From Campylobacterales bacterium (lineage in GTDB: Bacteria; Campylobacterota; Campylobacteria; Campylobacterales; Nitratiruptoraceae): 41,569 bases of DNA. Positions within the stretch are counted from its first letter, which is position 1, and every line of letters starts with the position of its first letter. The DNA lies in assembly GCA_027002625.1 (NCBI GenBank), contig JALWZJ010000151.1:1-41569 (forward strand). The letters run 5' to 3'. The notes under the pieces are model-generated. The model had not been told where the DNA came from, ran no database searches, and saw only the letters and a list, made by a program, of their open reading frames with translations. This document shows positions 10,334-19,609 of the stretch, one piece after another. The position numbers and the translations under genes were made by a program.

Positions 10334-10678
10334 TCGCACTACGATAGCCGCTGCTGCGGCAAATCCCCCATCGTGGGTGAGTGAGATCGCCACCTCTTCG
10401 ATCCCAAAAGCCTCTTGGACTTTGGGATCCAACCGCACTTTTGGAGCTCCCCGCTCATCTTTGATGATCTCGATGTCTTTAAATCCCACCTCTTTTCCGA
10501 TCCCCGTACCGAGTGCCTTGGCTATCGCCTCTTTTGCCGCCCACAGTGCTGCTGCGCTTTGAGCGCTATGGCAGCGCTCTATCTCTGATGGGAGCAGAAA
10601 TCTCTCCAGCCCCTTTTGGCCAAACCGCTGCAAAAGTCGCTCCATCCGCTCGATTTCGATCAGATCGATGCCTATCAT
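10310..10678 (-). CDS. acpS: holo-[acyl-carrier-protein] synthase
   Basis: MIGIDLIEIERMERLL... AALWAAKEAIAKALGTG. Confidence 0.92.
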   Translation of the reverse strand: MIGIDLIEIERMERLLQRFGQKGLERFLLPSEIERCHSAQSAAALWAAKEAIAKALGTGIGKEVGFKDIEIIKDERGAPKVRLDPKVQEAFGIEEVAISLTHDGGFAAAAAIVVRSPSSSKA

Positions 10679-10726
10679 TTAGCCCCTTTTTGATATTATT
10701 ATAGTAGATTTTCCAAAGAGGGTGGT

Positions 10727-11518
10727 ATGCAGACGATTTTTTACTATTTGGGTTTGCCTTTTGTGCAGTTGTATAGGTCACTGGAGGGATTTGGGGTCTT
10801 TTTGATTTTCGAGTTCAAGCTTTTGCCCCTCTTTTTCAAGCCGCCCTACCGCATCAAAGAGACATTGCAGCAGATGGAGATCGTGGGAGTGGGCTCGGTC
10901 TTCGTGATCTCGTTGACGGCGATCTTTACGGGGCTTGTGGAGGCGATCCAGCTCTACCACGGATTTCACAAGTTTGGAGCCGAGGAGTTTATGGGGTATA
11001 CCATCTTCGTCTCCATCTCCAAGGAGCTTGGGCCCGTTTTTGGGGCACTGATGCTTATCTCCAGGGCCATTAGCGCCATGACGGCGGAGCTGGGGACCAT
11101 GCGAGTGACGGAGCAGATCGATGCTATAGACACTTTGGCGGTAGATAGCAAGAAGTATCTCATCATTCCCCGAGTGGTGGCTACCACCATCTCCACGCCT
11201 CTTTTGGTGATCTTGTTCGTCTTTTTGGGAAATGTGGCTGCCTACCTTATCTCCACCTACGCTCTGGGCGTCAACCCCACATCGTATAAAAACACCATCA
11301 CCACCTATTTGGAGTTTAGCGATATTGGCACGGGGCTTATCAAGGCGGTGGTCTTTGGCTATTTGATGAGTATCATCGGCACCTATATCGGCTACTTTAC
11401 ACGCGGGGGTGCGAGGGGAGTGGGGCTGGCCACCACCAAATCGGTAGTCTATGCCGCTATGACGATATTCGCGGCCAACTATTTCCTCTCGAGTCTCTTT
11501 CTGTTCCTCGACTGGTGA
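10727..11518 (+). CDS. mlaE: MlaE/YrbE-type ABC transporter permease
   Basis: FTGLVEAIQ..., ELGPVFGALMLISRAISAMTAELGTMRVTEQIDA. Confidence 0.85.
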   Translation: MQTIFYYLGLPFVQLYRSLEGFGVFLIFEFKLLPLFFKPPYRIKETLQQMEIVGVGSVFVISLTAIFTGLVEAIQLYHGFHKFGAEEFMGYTIFVSISKELGPVFGALMLISRAISAMTAELGTMRVTEQIDAIDTLAVDSKKYLIIPRVVATTISTPLLVILFVFLGNVAAYLISTYALGVNPTSYKNTITTYLEFSDIGTGLIKAVVFGYLMSIIGTYIGYFTRGGARGVGLATTKSVVYAAMTIFAANYFLSSLFLFLDW

Positions 11519-11782
11519 TCAGTCGCAGGATACCCCCAGGCGCTCGATCAGCTCTTCGAAGAAGGGCCCAGCCTTCTTATCGTAGTCGTCGTGAAACTCG
11601 ATCACGTACTCCCCTTTGCCCACCTCTTTGGGTTCGATGGTGATCTGGGGAGAGATCTGGTATTTGGCCACAAGATCGTTGACGCTGTCGCAGATCAGCT
11701 TCTTCTCTTCCAGTGAGTCGTAGTCCAGCTCCAGCTTAGAGTATCTCTCTTCCATCGCGATATGGGCTTTGCATTTTTTCAT
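11519..11782 (-). CDS. small conserved-looking protein of unknown function
   Basis: 87 aa ORF with GGAGAAG RBS, in line with radA. Confidence 0.6.
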   Translation of the reverse strand: MKKCKAHIAMEERYSKLELDYDSLEEKKLICDSVNDLVAKYQISPQITIEPKEVGKGEYVIEFHDDYDKKAGPFFEELIERLGVSCD

Positions 11783-11802
11783 CTCTTCTCCTTTGATTAG
11801 GC

Positions 11803-13143
11803 TTACATCCAGTCGATAATCTTTTCTACACTATCGACCACGAAGGTCTTGATAGGGGTCTCTTGGAGTGGCTTGGCCGGCACCACCGCTTTGCTAAAGC
11901 CTTGACTCGCCGCCTCTTTGAGACGCAGATCTTGCATCATCACCTCTTTGATCTCCCCAGTCAGACCCACCTCGCCCAAAAATATCGTCTCCTCGCTCAG
12001 TGGGCGGTTGCGAAAAGAGCTCAAAATCGCCGCTACCACCGCCAGGTCGGCGGCAGTCTCGGTGATCTTGATCCCGCCGGCAATATTGACGAAGACGTCG
12101 TATTGATTGAAAGGCAGATCAAGCTTCTTTTCGAGTAGCGCCAGCAGCATGGTAAGGCGGCTGGCATCGTATCCCGTGGTGCTTCGCTTGGGACTGGGAT
12201 AGCCGCTCTCGGCTACGAGAGCCTGGACTTCGAGGATGAGCGGGCGGCTGCCCTCCATCACCACCGTAGCTGCCGAGCCAGTTTGGGAGCGTTTGCGATC
12301 GAAAAATTTCCTGGCGATATTTTTGGCGCTCATCAGTCCTTTGGAGGTCATCTCGAAGATTCCCACCTCGCTGATGGAGCCAAATCTATTTTTGAAGCCT
12401 CTTAGCAGTCTTAGCTCATTGGAGCTGTCCCCTTCGAAGTAGAGCACGGTGTCCACCATATGCTCCAAGACCCTGGGACCTGCAATGGAGCCCTCTTTGG
12501 TGATGTGGCCGATGATAAATATTGGCAACATCATCGATTTGGCCGTACGCATCAGCTCGAATGTCACCGCCTTGACCTGGCTGACTGTCCCGGGGGCCGA
12601 GGGGATCTCTTCGGAGTAGATGGTCTGTATGGAGTCGATCACCAGCAGGTCGTAGTGCTCTTTTTGGAGGTGGGCCAGGATGTTCTCCAGCACCAGCTCG
12701 TTGAGCAAGAAGAGGTTGGGGTGGTTGGCTTCGATGCGGTTGGCTCGGATCTTGATCTGTCCGGCAGACTCTTCGGCACTGACATAGAGTACCTTTTTGC
12801 CACTTTTGGCCAAATTGGCGCAGACTTTGAGTAGTAGAGTCGATTTGCCCACTCCCGGGCTCCCGCCTACCAGCACCAGCGAGCCGCTCACCAGTCCTCC
12901 ACCCAGGACCAGGTCCAGCTCCGCGCTGCCCGTGGGGATACGCTCCACTCGCTCCTCGCCTATTTCGGTGATGGGCAAAGCGGCACTTGTCGGGGCTTTG
13001 TCGATTTTATCCAAGACCTTTTTTTGCTCGTCACTGAGCTCCAAAAAGCTCTCCCACGCCCCACAATTTGGACATCTGCCCATCCATTTGCCGCTTTTGT
13101 GGCCACAGGCCTGGCACTCAAAAAGGCTTCTCTTCTTGGCCAT
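11803..13143 (-). CDS. radA: DNA repair protein RadA
   Basis: C4 zinc finger CQACGHKSGKWMGRCPNC, Walker A GGSPGVGKST, KNRFG motif; start at ATG 13143 (MAKKRS). Confidence 0.93.
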   Translation of the reverse strand: MAKKRSLFECQACGHKSGKWMGRCPNCGAWESFLELSDEQKKVLDKIDKAPTSAALPITEIGEERVERIPTGSAELDLVLGGGLVSGSLVLVGGSPGVGKSTLLLKVCANLAKSGKKVLYVSAEESAGQIKIRANRIEANHPNLFLLNELVLENILAHLQKEHYDLLVIDSIQTIYSEEIPSAPGTVSQVKAVTFELMRTAKSMMLPIFIIGHITKEGSIAGPRVLEHMVDTVLYFEGDSSNELRLLRGFKNRFGSISEVGIFEMTSKGLMSAKNIARKFFDRKRSQTGSAATVVMEGSRPLILEVQALVAESGYPSPKRSTTGYDASRLTMLLALLEKKLDLPFNQYDVFVNIAGGIKITETAADLAVVAAILSSFRNRPLSEETIFLGEVGLTGEIKEVMMQDLRLKEAASQGFSKAVVPAKPLQETPIKTFVVDSVEKIIDWM

Positions 13144-13379
13144 CACTCCACCTCGATTTTTGGGGAGACTATCTCCAGGACTTTTGGCCCCAGCACCATA
13201 TCGAAGATATATCGCCACAAAACGATAGTGAGTACCATCAGTGCGATATAGCTCAAAACGATCCATTTGTGCTGGTCCAGATCGATCCGCTCATCCTTGA
13301 AGCGTCCAATCACTACGCCCACATAGAACAATATGATAACTCCTACCCCTATATAAAAAAGTGAGTCGACATCACTCAA
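13143..13379 (-). CDS. small membrane protein between ftsY and radA
   Basis: Two hydrophobic segments ([33 protein letters not shown]); likely TTG start at 13379 overlapping ftsY stop; start uncertain. Confidence 0.55.
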   Translation of the reverse strand: MSDVDSLFYIGVGVIILFYVGVVIGRFKDERIDLDQHKWIVLSYIALMVLTIVLWRYIFDMVLGPKVLEIVSPKIEVE

Positions 13380-14235
13380 AAATCGCGTCAAGGATGGTCT
13401 CCACATACTCGTTTGGATCGAAAGGCACCAAATCCTCCATCTTCTCTCCCGTTCCCACATACAATATGGGCAGACCCAGCTCGTGTGAGATACTCAGCAG
13501 TGCTCCACCTTTTGCCGTGCCATCGAGTTTAGTGACGACAATCCCGTCCACGCCCACCATATCGTTGAAGGCTTTGGCCTGGCTGATGGCGGAGTTGCCC
13601 TGGGTGCCGTCGAGTATCAATAGTTTGCGATGTGGAGCTCCTGGCATCGCCTTGTCGCTGACGCGCACGATCTTTTTGAGCTCTTCTGCCAGGTTGCTTT
13701 GGGTATGGAGCCGTCCGGCGGTATCGATGAGGACGTGGTCATACCCTTTGGATTTGGCCTTTTGGATCGTATCGTATGCTACGGCGCTTGGATCGTGTCC
13801 TTGTCTGGTGGCCACTATGGGCACATCCAGCTTTTTTGCCCAGAGGCTCAGCTGCTCTATGGCAGCGGCTCTAAAGGTATCGGCCGCTCCAAAGATCACG
13901 CTTTTGCCCTCTTGTTTGTATCGGTAGGCCAGCTTGGCTATGGTGGTGGTTTTGCCCGCACCATTGACTCCGAGGATCAGCTCCACAAAAGGCTTCACAT
14001 CCACTTGTGGAGGGGTGGCCGGTTTGAAAAGAAAAAGTAGCTCGTTTTTGAGAGCCACTTTGTTGATCTTGGATGGAAGAGAGGCCAGGATCTTTTCGAT
14101 CAGATCATACTCCACATCCGCTTCTATCAAAAGCTCCTCGATCTCTTCGGGTGTGGTCCACTTCTTCTTTTTGGGGATATTTTCTTCAATGTTTTCTACA
14201 GTTTTTTTGAGTGCTTTTTTAATAAATCCAAACAT
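13372..14235 (-). CDS. ftsY: signal recognition particle receptor FtsY
   Basis: [50 protein letters not shown]. Confidence 0.95.
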   Translation of the reverse strand: MFGFIKKALKKTVENIEENIPKKKKWTTPEEIEELLIEADVEYDLIEKILASLPSKINKVALKNELLFLFKPATPPQVDVKPFVELILGVNGAGKTTTIAKLAYRYKQEGKSVIFGAADTFRAAAIEQLSLWAKKLDVPIVATRQGHDPSAVAYDTIQKAKSKGYDHVLIDTAGRLHTQSNLAEELKKIVRVSDKAMPGAPHRKLLILDGTQGNSAISQAKAFNDMVGVDGIVVTKLDGTAKGGALLSISHELGLPILYVGTGEKMEDLVPFDPNEYVETILDAIFE

Positions 14236-14236
14236 C

Positions 14237-14809
14237 TCACTCTCCCAGCGCTTTTTCGATATCTATTCGCAAAATCTCCAAAGGCGTCGCCCCGATATAG
14301 TGGATGAAATATTTGCCATCTTTTAAAACGATCATCAAAGGTATCGGCATATTGGCCGGAGCGTGGACACGCTCGTAGGCGAGTTTTGCGAATCGTTCGT
14401 TCTCTTTATAGCTGGTGGAGAGAAAAAAGTCAATACCCTCTTGGAATTTGAAAGTTTTAGGATCTTGAGGTCGATCGAGTAAAAAGGCGTAGATACGCAC
14501 CTTTTGGCCAAACTGCTTTTTTATCTCTTGGAGTTCCGGTATCTGTGCTTTGCACGATGGGCACCAGGAGGTGAGAAAAAGGAGTATAGCCACTTTTGGA
14601 TTGTCGGATATTTGGAGGGTCTTCTCATCGAGTCGCATCTGCACTTTTGTGCCATTGATATCTTGGAAGGTGAAAACGGGTGGCGATATGGGCTTGGAGA
14701 TAGAAGCTTGGGTGTGTGTTGCGGGATGTGTCTGTTTTGGCCGATCCTTAGCCTTTTCACAACCGCTGAAGAGGGATAGAATGATCATGAAAACAACTAT
14801 CTCTTTCAA
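14237..14809 (-). CDS. TlpA-like thioredoxin-fold lipoprotein
   Basis: Lipobox LFSGC, redox motif [17 protein letters not shown] start at 14809 preceded by GGGAG is likely (upstream ATG at 14842 also possible). Confidence 0.7.
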   Translation of the reverse strand: MKEIVVFMIILSLFSGCEKAKDRPKQTHPATHTQASISKPISPPVFTFQDINGTKVQMRLDEKTLQISDNPKVAILLFLTSWCPSCKAQIPELQEIKKQFGQKVRIYAFLLDRPQDPKTFKFQEGIDFFLSTSYKENERFAKLAYERVHAPANMPIPLMIVLKDGKYFIHYIGATPLEILRIDIEKALGE

Positions 14810-14863
14810 AATTCTCCCTTTTGTTGTAAAATGAATAGACATTATAGTAAAACGAGGCTTAAG

Positions 14864-15496
14864 ATGCGGTTGGATAAAGATCGGTTTCGCAAAGAGTGTA
14901 AACGGAGGCTTTTTAGAAAAGATAGTAAAAAGTCTGATAAGAATTTGATAGAAAATCTTAGCCAATTGCTAAGATATCTGCAAGCGAAGAATATTTTGGT
15001 CTTTATTCCGATGGAGCATGAGCCGCGACTACTAAAATTTTTTATGAAACTTCGCCATAGAAACAACATATTTGTCCCTTTTATGCAAGGTGAAAGTTTC
15101 AAAATGGTAAAATTGCGTTTACCTTTACAGACGAAAAGATTCAATATCAAAGAGCCTCCAAACTCTTTTTTCAAAGCTCGAATAGATCTGGCCATCGTTC
15201 CCGTCCTCGGGGTGGACGGGGAGTTTCGTCGCGTCGGTTTTGGTAAAGGGATGTATGATAGATTTTTTGCCCGTTTGCACTACAGACCCACAGTGGTCTT
15301 CGTGCAAAAACGGGAATGTACGACAAGCCAAAAGGTGACGGACGAGTATGATGTACAAGGAGATTTTTTGATAACCCCGAAAAAAATAATAGTACGAGGG
15401 GATAGCCATGTGGGTAGAGATTTTAGTAGGAAGTTCTGCCGCCATCATCAGTGGCGCTGCAGGATATTTACTATCCAAAAAGATCGAAAAGGATAG
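14864..15496 (+). CDS. 5-formyltetrahydrofolate cyclo-ligase
   Basis: KDRFRKECKRRL..; IPMEHEP; ARIDLAIVPVLGVDGEFRRVGFGKGMYDRF; start at ATG 14864 after GAGG. C-terminus overlaps rny by 89 nt. Confidence 0.7.
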   Translation: MRLDKDRFRKECKRRLFRKDSKKSDKNLIENLSQLLRYLQAKNILVFIPMEHEPRLLKFFMKLRHRNNIFVPFMQGESFKMVKLRLPLQTKRFNIKEPPNSFFKARIDLAIVPVLGVDGEFRRVGFGKGMYDRFFARLHYRPTVVFVQKRECTTSQKVTDEYDVQGDFLITPKKIIVRGDSHVGRDFSRKFCRHHQWRCRIFTIQKDRKG

Positions 15497-16976
15497 ACTT
15501 AAAATTTATGAAGAAAAAGCCAAGGCGAAAGCCAAAGCGATAGAACACGAAGCGGAAAAGGTACTGCAAAACGCACATCTGCAGCTGCAAAAGAGCGAAC
15601 TGGCTCTAAAAAGAGATTTCGAGCGCAAGCTCGAGGAGCTCAAGCGTGACTACGACCAGCGTTTCGATGAGCTGATGGAAAAAGAGATGTCCTTGAAGCA
15701 GATGTTCAAGGACGAACTCAAGCACATCACCTTGGAAAAGCAAGAACTCAAGGCTGAAAAAGAGAGGATCCAAAAGCTGGAAGAGGAGTATAAGCGCCTC
15801 AAAGAGGAGTATACCCAGAAGTACAATGAAGTGCTGGAAGCCTTGCAGCAGCAAGCGGGTCTGACGATGGAAGAAGCAAGGGAGCTGGTGCTGCAAAAGG
15901 TGGAGGAGGAGAGTAGAGCCGACATCGCCAATATCGTACGAAAGTACGAAGAGGAGGCTAAAAGAGAGGCCAAACGGCGAGCCAACTACATCATCGCTCA
16001 GGCCACTACCAGATATGCCGGGGAGTTTGCGGCTGAGCGCCTCATCAACACTGTCAGTATCCCAAGCGACGACATCAAAGGGCGAATCATCGGCAAAGAG
16101 GGGCGAAACATCAAGACGCTCGAGATGCTTTTGGGTGTGGATATCATCATCGACGATACGCCAAACGCCATCATTCTTAGCTCCTTCAATCTCTATCGCC
16201 GCGCGATCGCTACCAAAGTGATTGAGCTGCTCGTCGAAGATGGTCGTATCCAGCCGGCTCGTATCGAGGAGATCTACGAAAAGGTCAAGGAGGAGTTCGA
16301 TCAGCAGCTCTTGGAAGAGGGAGAAAATATCGTCATCGACTTGGGAATTGGTAGCGTCCATCCAGAGATTCTCAAGCTCATCGGTCGCCTCAAGTTTCGA
16401 GCAAGTTACGGCCAAAACGCCCTTGGCCACTCTTTGGAGGTGGCGCACCTGGCCGGTATCATGGCGGCCGAGATGGGAGGAGACGAGGTCTTGGCCAAAA
16501 GAGCCGGTCTGCTGCACGATATCGGCAAGGCGTTGACGCATGAGTATAGCGGTAGCCATGTGGATCTGGGAGCCGAGATCTGCAAGCGCTACAAAGAGCC
16601 TGATGCGGTGATTAACGCCATCTATGCCCACCACGGCCATGAGGAACCACGCAGTATCGAAGCAGCAGCCGTCTGCGCCGCCGATACCCTCAGCGCCGCG
16701 AGACCTGGAGCCAGGCGAGAGGTACTCGAAGCCTTTCTCAAGCGAGTCCAGGCGATAGAAGAGATCGCACTCTCCAAGCCCGGCGTCAAAAAGGCTTACG
16801 CCATCAATGCCGGTCGGGAGGTGCGTGTGATCGTCAACGCCGATCTGGTCACGGACAACGAAGCGGTCCTTTTGGCCAAAGAGATCGCCAAAGATATAGA
16901 AGCTGGCGTGCAGTACCCAGGAGAGATCAAGGTCAACGTGATCCGAGAGAAACGAGCCGTAGAGCTGGCTCGCTAA
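15408..16976 (+). CDS. rny: ribonuclease Y
   Basis: N-terminal TM, coiled coil, KH (GRIIGKEGRNIKTLE), HD domain (HDIGKALTHE). Confidence 0.95.
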   Translation: MWVEILVGSSAAIISGAAGYLLSKKIEKDRLKIYEEKAKAKAKAIEHEAEKVLQNAHLQLQKSELALKRDFERKLEELKRDYDQRFDELMEKEMSLKQMFKDELKHITLEKQELKAEKERIQKLEEEYKRLKEEYTQKYNEVLEALQQQAGLTMEEARELVLQKVEEESRADIANIVRKYEEEAKREAKRRANYIIAQATTRYAGEFAAERLINTVSIPSDDIKGRIIGKEGRNIKTLEMLLGVDIIIDDTPNAIILSSFNLYRRAIATKVIELLVEDGRIQPARIEEIYEKVKEEFDQQLLEEGENIVIDLGIGSVHPEILKLIGRLKFRASYGQNALGHSLEVAHLAGIMAAEMGGDEVLAKRAGLLHDIGKALTHEYSGSHVDLGAEICKRYKEPDAVINAIYAHHGHEEPRSIEAAAVCAADTLSAARPGARREVLEAFLKRVQAIEEIALSKPGVKKAYAINAGREVRVIVNADLVTDNEAVLLAKEIAKDIEAGVQYPGEIKVNVIREKRAVELAR

Positions 16977-17851
16977 TCTTTGTGTGGTGAGTCGTCGTAA
17001 GGGTCGAGATGGATGGTGAAGTGCCATTTGGAGTTGGGATCGAGCCGCTTGATCTGCTCCTCGATCCTATCCGATACGCTATGGGCGTCCATAAGCGAGA
17101 TCTCCGGCGTGAACACCACATGCACATCCACAAAGTTAGTATCACCGCTTCGCCTGGTACGTAGATAGTGGTAGGCCGTCACCTCTGGCTGGCTGGAGAT
17201 GATCTGCTTGATTTTTTCCACGATCTCCTCATCCAGTGCCACATCCAGCAGCATCAGTGTCCCCTCTTTGATCAGCTCGAAGGCTTCCTTGATGATGTAG
17301 AGGGCGATCGCTATACCGAACACTCCATCGATCCAGTGCCATCCGGTAAAGTAGATAATTGCAAGTGAGAGTAAAACGGCTGAATTTGAGTAGAGGTCCG
17401 TTTTGTAGTGCAGGGCGTCCGATTTGACCACCATGTTTTTGGTCTTTTTGTAGACATGGTTGAGAAAAAGCACGAGGCCTCCCGTGAGGATGATAGATAC
17501 GATCATCACGGCGATGGATGGACCTAAGTACTCGATACGCTGGTGGTGGAGGATATTCATAAGCCCCTTGTAGAAGATGAAAAGTCCAGAGATGGTGATG
17601 ATGGTCCCTTCGATCACCGCCGCAAGCGCCTCTATCTTGCCAAGTCCGTAGTTGAATTTCTCGCTGGGAGCCTTTTCGGCCTTGGAGATGGCGAAGTAGT
17701 TGAACATCGAGACGGCGATATCGAGTATCGAGTCGATGGCGCTGGCAAGTACCGCTGCCGAGCCGCTCATGATACCTACCAGCAGCTTGATGATCACCAA
17801 AATCCCTGCTACCACGCTTGCCACTACCGTAGCGCTCTTTTGCAAAGTCAT
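16973..17851 (-). CDS. cation diffusion facilitator (CDF) family transporter
   Basis: SGSAAVLASAIDSILDIAVS; ALHYKTDLYSNSAVL; CDF C-terminal domain. Confidence 0.88.
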   Translation of the reverse strand: MTLQKSATVVASVVAGILVIIKLLVGIMSGSAAVLASAIDSILDIAVSMFNYFAISKAEKAPSEKFNYGLGKIEALAAVIEGTIITISGLFIFYKGLMNILHHQRIEYLGPSIAVMIVSIILTGGLVLFLNHVYKKTKNMVVKSDALHYKTDLYSNSAVLLSLAIIYFTGWHWIDGVFGIAIALYIIKEAFELIKEGTLMLLDVALDEEIVEKIKQIISSQPEVTAYHYLRTRRSGDTNFVDVHVVFTPEISLMDAHSVSDRIEEQIKRLDPNSKWHFTIHLDPYDDSPHKD

Positions 17852-17884
17852 TGGCTTTCCTTGATATTTTTGGGCAAATTGTAG

Positions 17885-18397
17885 CTAAAGTAGGCTTAAA
17901 ATCTTGGGAAGGTTTTGGGCTATGAGGTGGCTGGAGCGCTCCACGCTTTTTGGATCGAAGCGGTCCGAGACCACTTTGAGTATGGTGATGGGCTGGCGGT
18001 AGGCTCTGGCGGTGCATAGTAGGGCCGAAGCCTCCATATCGGCAAGTCCTTTGTGGGGAATGGCAACTGGACGGGAGTGGGTGGTGCAGCTCTCGTTTGG
18101 CAGTGTTTTTGATGGTGGCAGATGGTAGACTTGGTGGGTATCGGCGTCGATGACCTTGCGGATGTGGTAGAGCTGGCCGATCTCCTCTCCTGCAGCCAGA
18201 CCTATATTGAGCACGGGCTTGGGAGAGAGGGTGAGGATATGCGAGAGCGAGGCTGCAGCCTTGCACTTGCCGATCCCTCCGATGATGAGGCTATGGACGC
18301 CTTCGTAGATGGCAAAGGGGACTTTTTGCTTTTTTTGCAGCCCCAAAGCCTCGATGATTGGTCTTGCTTCCGTCATCGTCGCGCAGTAGATGATCAT
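17885..18397 (-). CDS. phosphorylase-superfamily nucleosidase-like protein (short)
   Basis: GIGKCKAAASLSHIL, NIGLAAG, DMEASALLCTA motifs of the MTA/SAH nucleosidase-PNP fold. Confidence 0.6.
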   Translation of the reverse strand: MIIYCATMTEARPIIEALGLQKKQKVPFAIYEGVHSLIIGGIGKCKAAASLSHILTLSPKPVLNIGLAAGEEIGQLYHIRKVIDADTHQVYHLPPSKTLPNESCTTHSRPVAIPHKGLADMEASALLCTARAYRQPITILKVVSDRFDPKSVERSSHLIAQNLPKILSLL

Positions 18398-18682
18398 GTC
18401 ATCATTATATCACCACTCGGCTCCACCGCCAAGTCGTTTTGGAAATTTTGCGATGAGATTGGAAGATTTCGAGGCAAAGATCTTAACGACATTGCCATCC
18501 AATACCACAAAGATTTTAGTATTACGGATATCCAAAAAGAGTTTATTATACTTGAGACACTCAAAGAGCTTAGCTATACCAATAGAACCCATAAGTGCTT
18601 GAAGCTGCTCAAAATCATCAGTAACAACCTTGGTCGAGGATATGGATCATATCAGGCAAGAGATAGAGGATGGGTTGAAAGA

Positions 18683-18964
18683 CTAAGCAGCGTCTTGATG
18701 CGCCTCTACGTTTTGCTTGGCAAGAAGATAGACCTCTTTGAGAATATCTTTAAAATACCCTTTTGGCATTGCCTCATATCCTTGTATGAGCTTTTTGTCT
18801 GCTTCTATGATCTTATCAAGAGCTTTTGGGAAGTTTTGGAGATGAAGCCTGATTGGTATAGTCAAATCCTCGAAGACATAGCTCTCTTCTTCGCTAAAAT
18901 CAGCATACTCTAACTCAACATTGTAAAGATCGATTAGACTATCAATTCCTTTTTTATGTTTCAT
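18683..18964 (-). CDS. 93-aa acidic helical protein, possible antitoxin/immunity partner of the upstream ORF
   Basis: ORF starts by ATGA overlap with the upstream reading frame (TGA at 18961-18963). Confidence 0.5.
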   Translation of the reverse strand: MKHKKGIDSLIDLYNVELEYADFSEEESYVFEDLTIPIRLHLQNFPKALDKIIEADKKLIQGYEAMPKGYFKDILKEVYLLAKQNVEAHQDAA

Positions 18965-19362
18965 CTTTTTAGTTCCTCCTTTGGTATGTCGACCAACTCA
19001 AAGGTACTCATATCACCCTTGCATAGAATATCTCGCCACTCTGAATTTAAGACATATGCGGTAGAGAGCTTCCCGTTCTCAAAAAATACATCGACCCATA
19101 TTTCGCTACTTCTGTAATAAATTCTATCATATTTTCCATATTATCTCATCTGGGTACAAAATGCGATTTTTATCTTCTCAATGTAATCGCTTTCATCTTT
19201 TATAACGCCTTCCGAGAGTCTTTTTTTGATATGTTTTTTGCACTCCTTCTCATTAATCCACAATTCTTTGAAGTTATCTTCGTTAAGATTTTTGACGGCT
19301 TCAAGGATTATGCCATCAATCTCTCTAAACTTCTCAAGCTCCTCTTTCGTCGCCTCTCTCAT
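18961..19362 (-). pseudogene. toxin-like gene interrupted by one in-frame TAA (19141-19143)
   Basis: Frame reads MREATKEELEKFREIDGIILEAVKNLNEDNFKELWINEKECKKHIKKRLSEGVIKDESDYIEKIKIAFCTQMR*YGKYDRIYYRSSEIWVDVFFENGKLSTAYVLNSEWRDILCKGDMSTFELVDIPKEELKR*; no ATG/GTG/TTG restart near the stop. Confidence 0.5.
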
Positions 19363-19368
19363 TACTCC

Positions 19369-19397
19369 ATTATAGTACTATCTCTTCAAAATATCAA
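19369..19397 (-). promoter_or_regulatory. sigma70-like promoter TTGATA-17-TATAAT
   Basis: Minus-strand TTGATA (19392-19397), 17-nt spacer, TATAAT (19369-19374), 6 nt before the ATG at 19362. Confidence 0.6.
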
Positions 19398-19404
19398 CAT
19401 ACTC

Positions 19405-19506
19405 TCAAATTGGATACTTCGGCCTTAACCTATTGAAAATCTCCTCTATATCTTTATCGCTTTCAAACTCAGCAAGCTTCTCGAAACAGCCAGCGATCTC
19501 TTCTTG
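19405..19506 (-). pseudogene. C-terminal coding remnant
   Basis: Open stretch QEEIAGCFEKLAEFESDKDIEEIFNRLRPKYPI* bounded upstream by in-frame TAG at 19507-19509. Confidence 0.4.
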
Positions 19507-19551
19507 CTAAACTTTGTCATCTTCTCTTTTCTTTGTAATATAAATATTTAT

Positions 19552-19573
19552 CTATGCAAGCTTGCTTGCATAG
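19552..19573. repeat. perfect 10-bp inverted repeat, 2-nt loop
   Basis: CTATGCAAGC TT GCTTGCATAG. Confidence 0.8.
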
Positions 19574-19609
19574 CCTACGCCCGGTTACCGAAAATCTCTT
19601 TAGGGCATG

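Noticed and set aside
15606-17027. 473-aa antisense ORF opposite rny
   Set aside because: Fully antisense to the strongly supported RNase Y gene; long open antisense frames recur here (e.g. 236-1069, 17229-18266, 36932-37663, 38285-39055) and look like codon-bias artefacts.
18122-18913. 263-aa plus-strand ORF spanning the nucleosidase gene and the 93-aa ORF
   Set aside because: Mostly antisense to better-supported minus-strand frames; no recognisable motif, though the middle part lies in the degraded interval and is noted as ambiguous.
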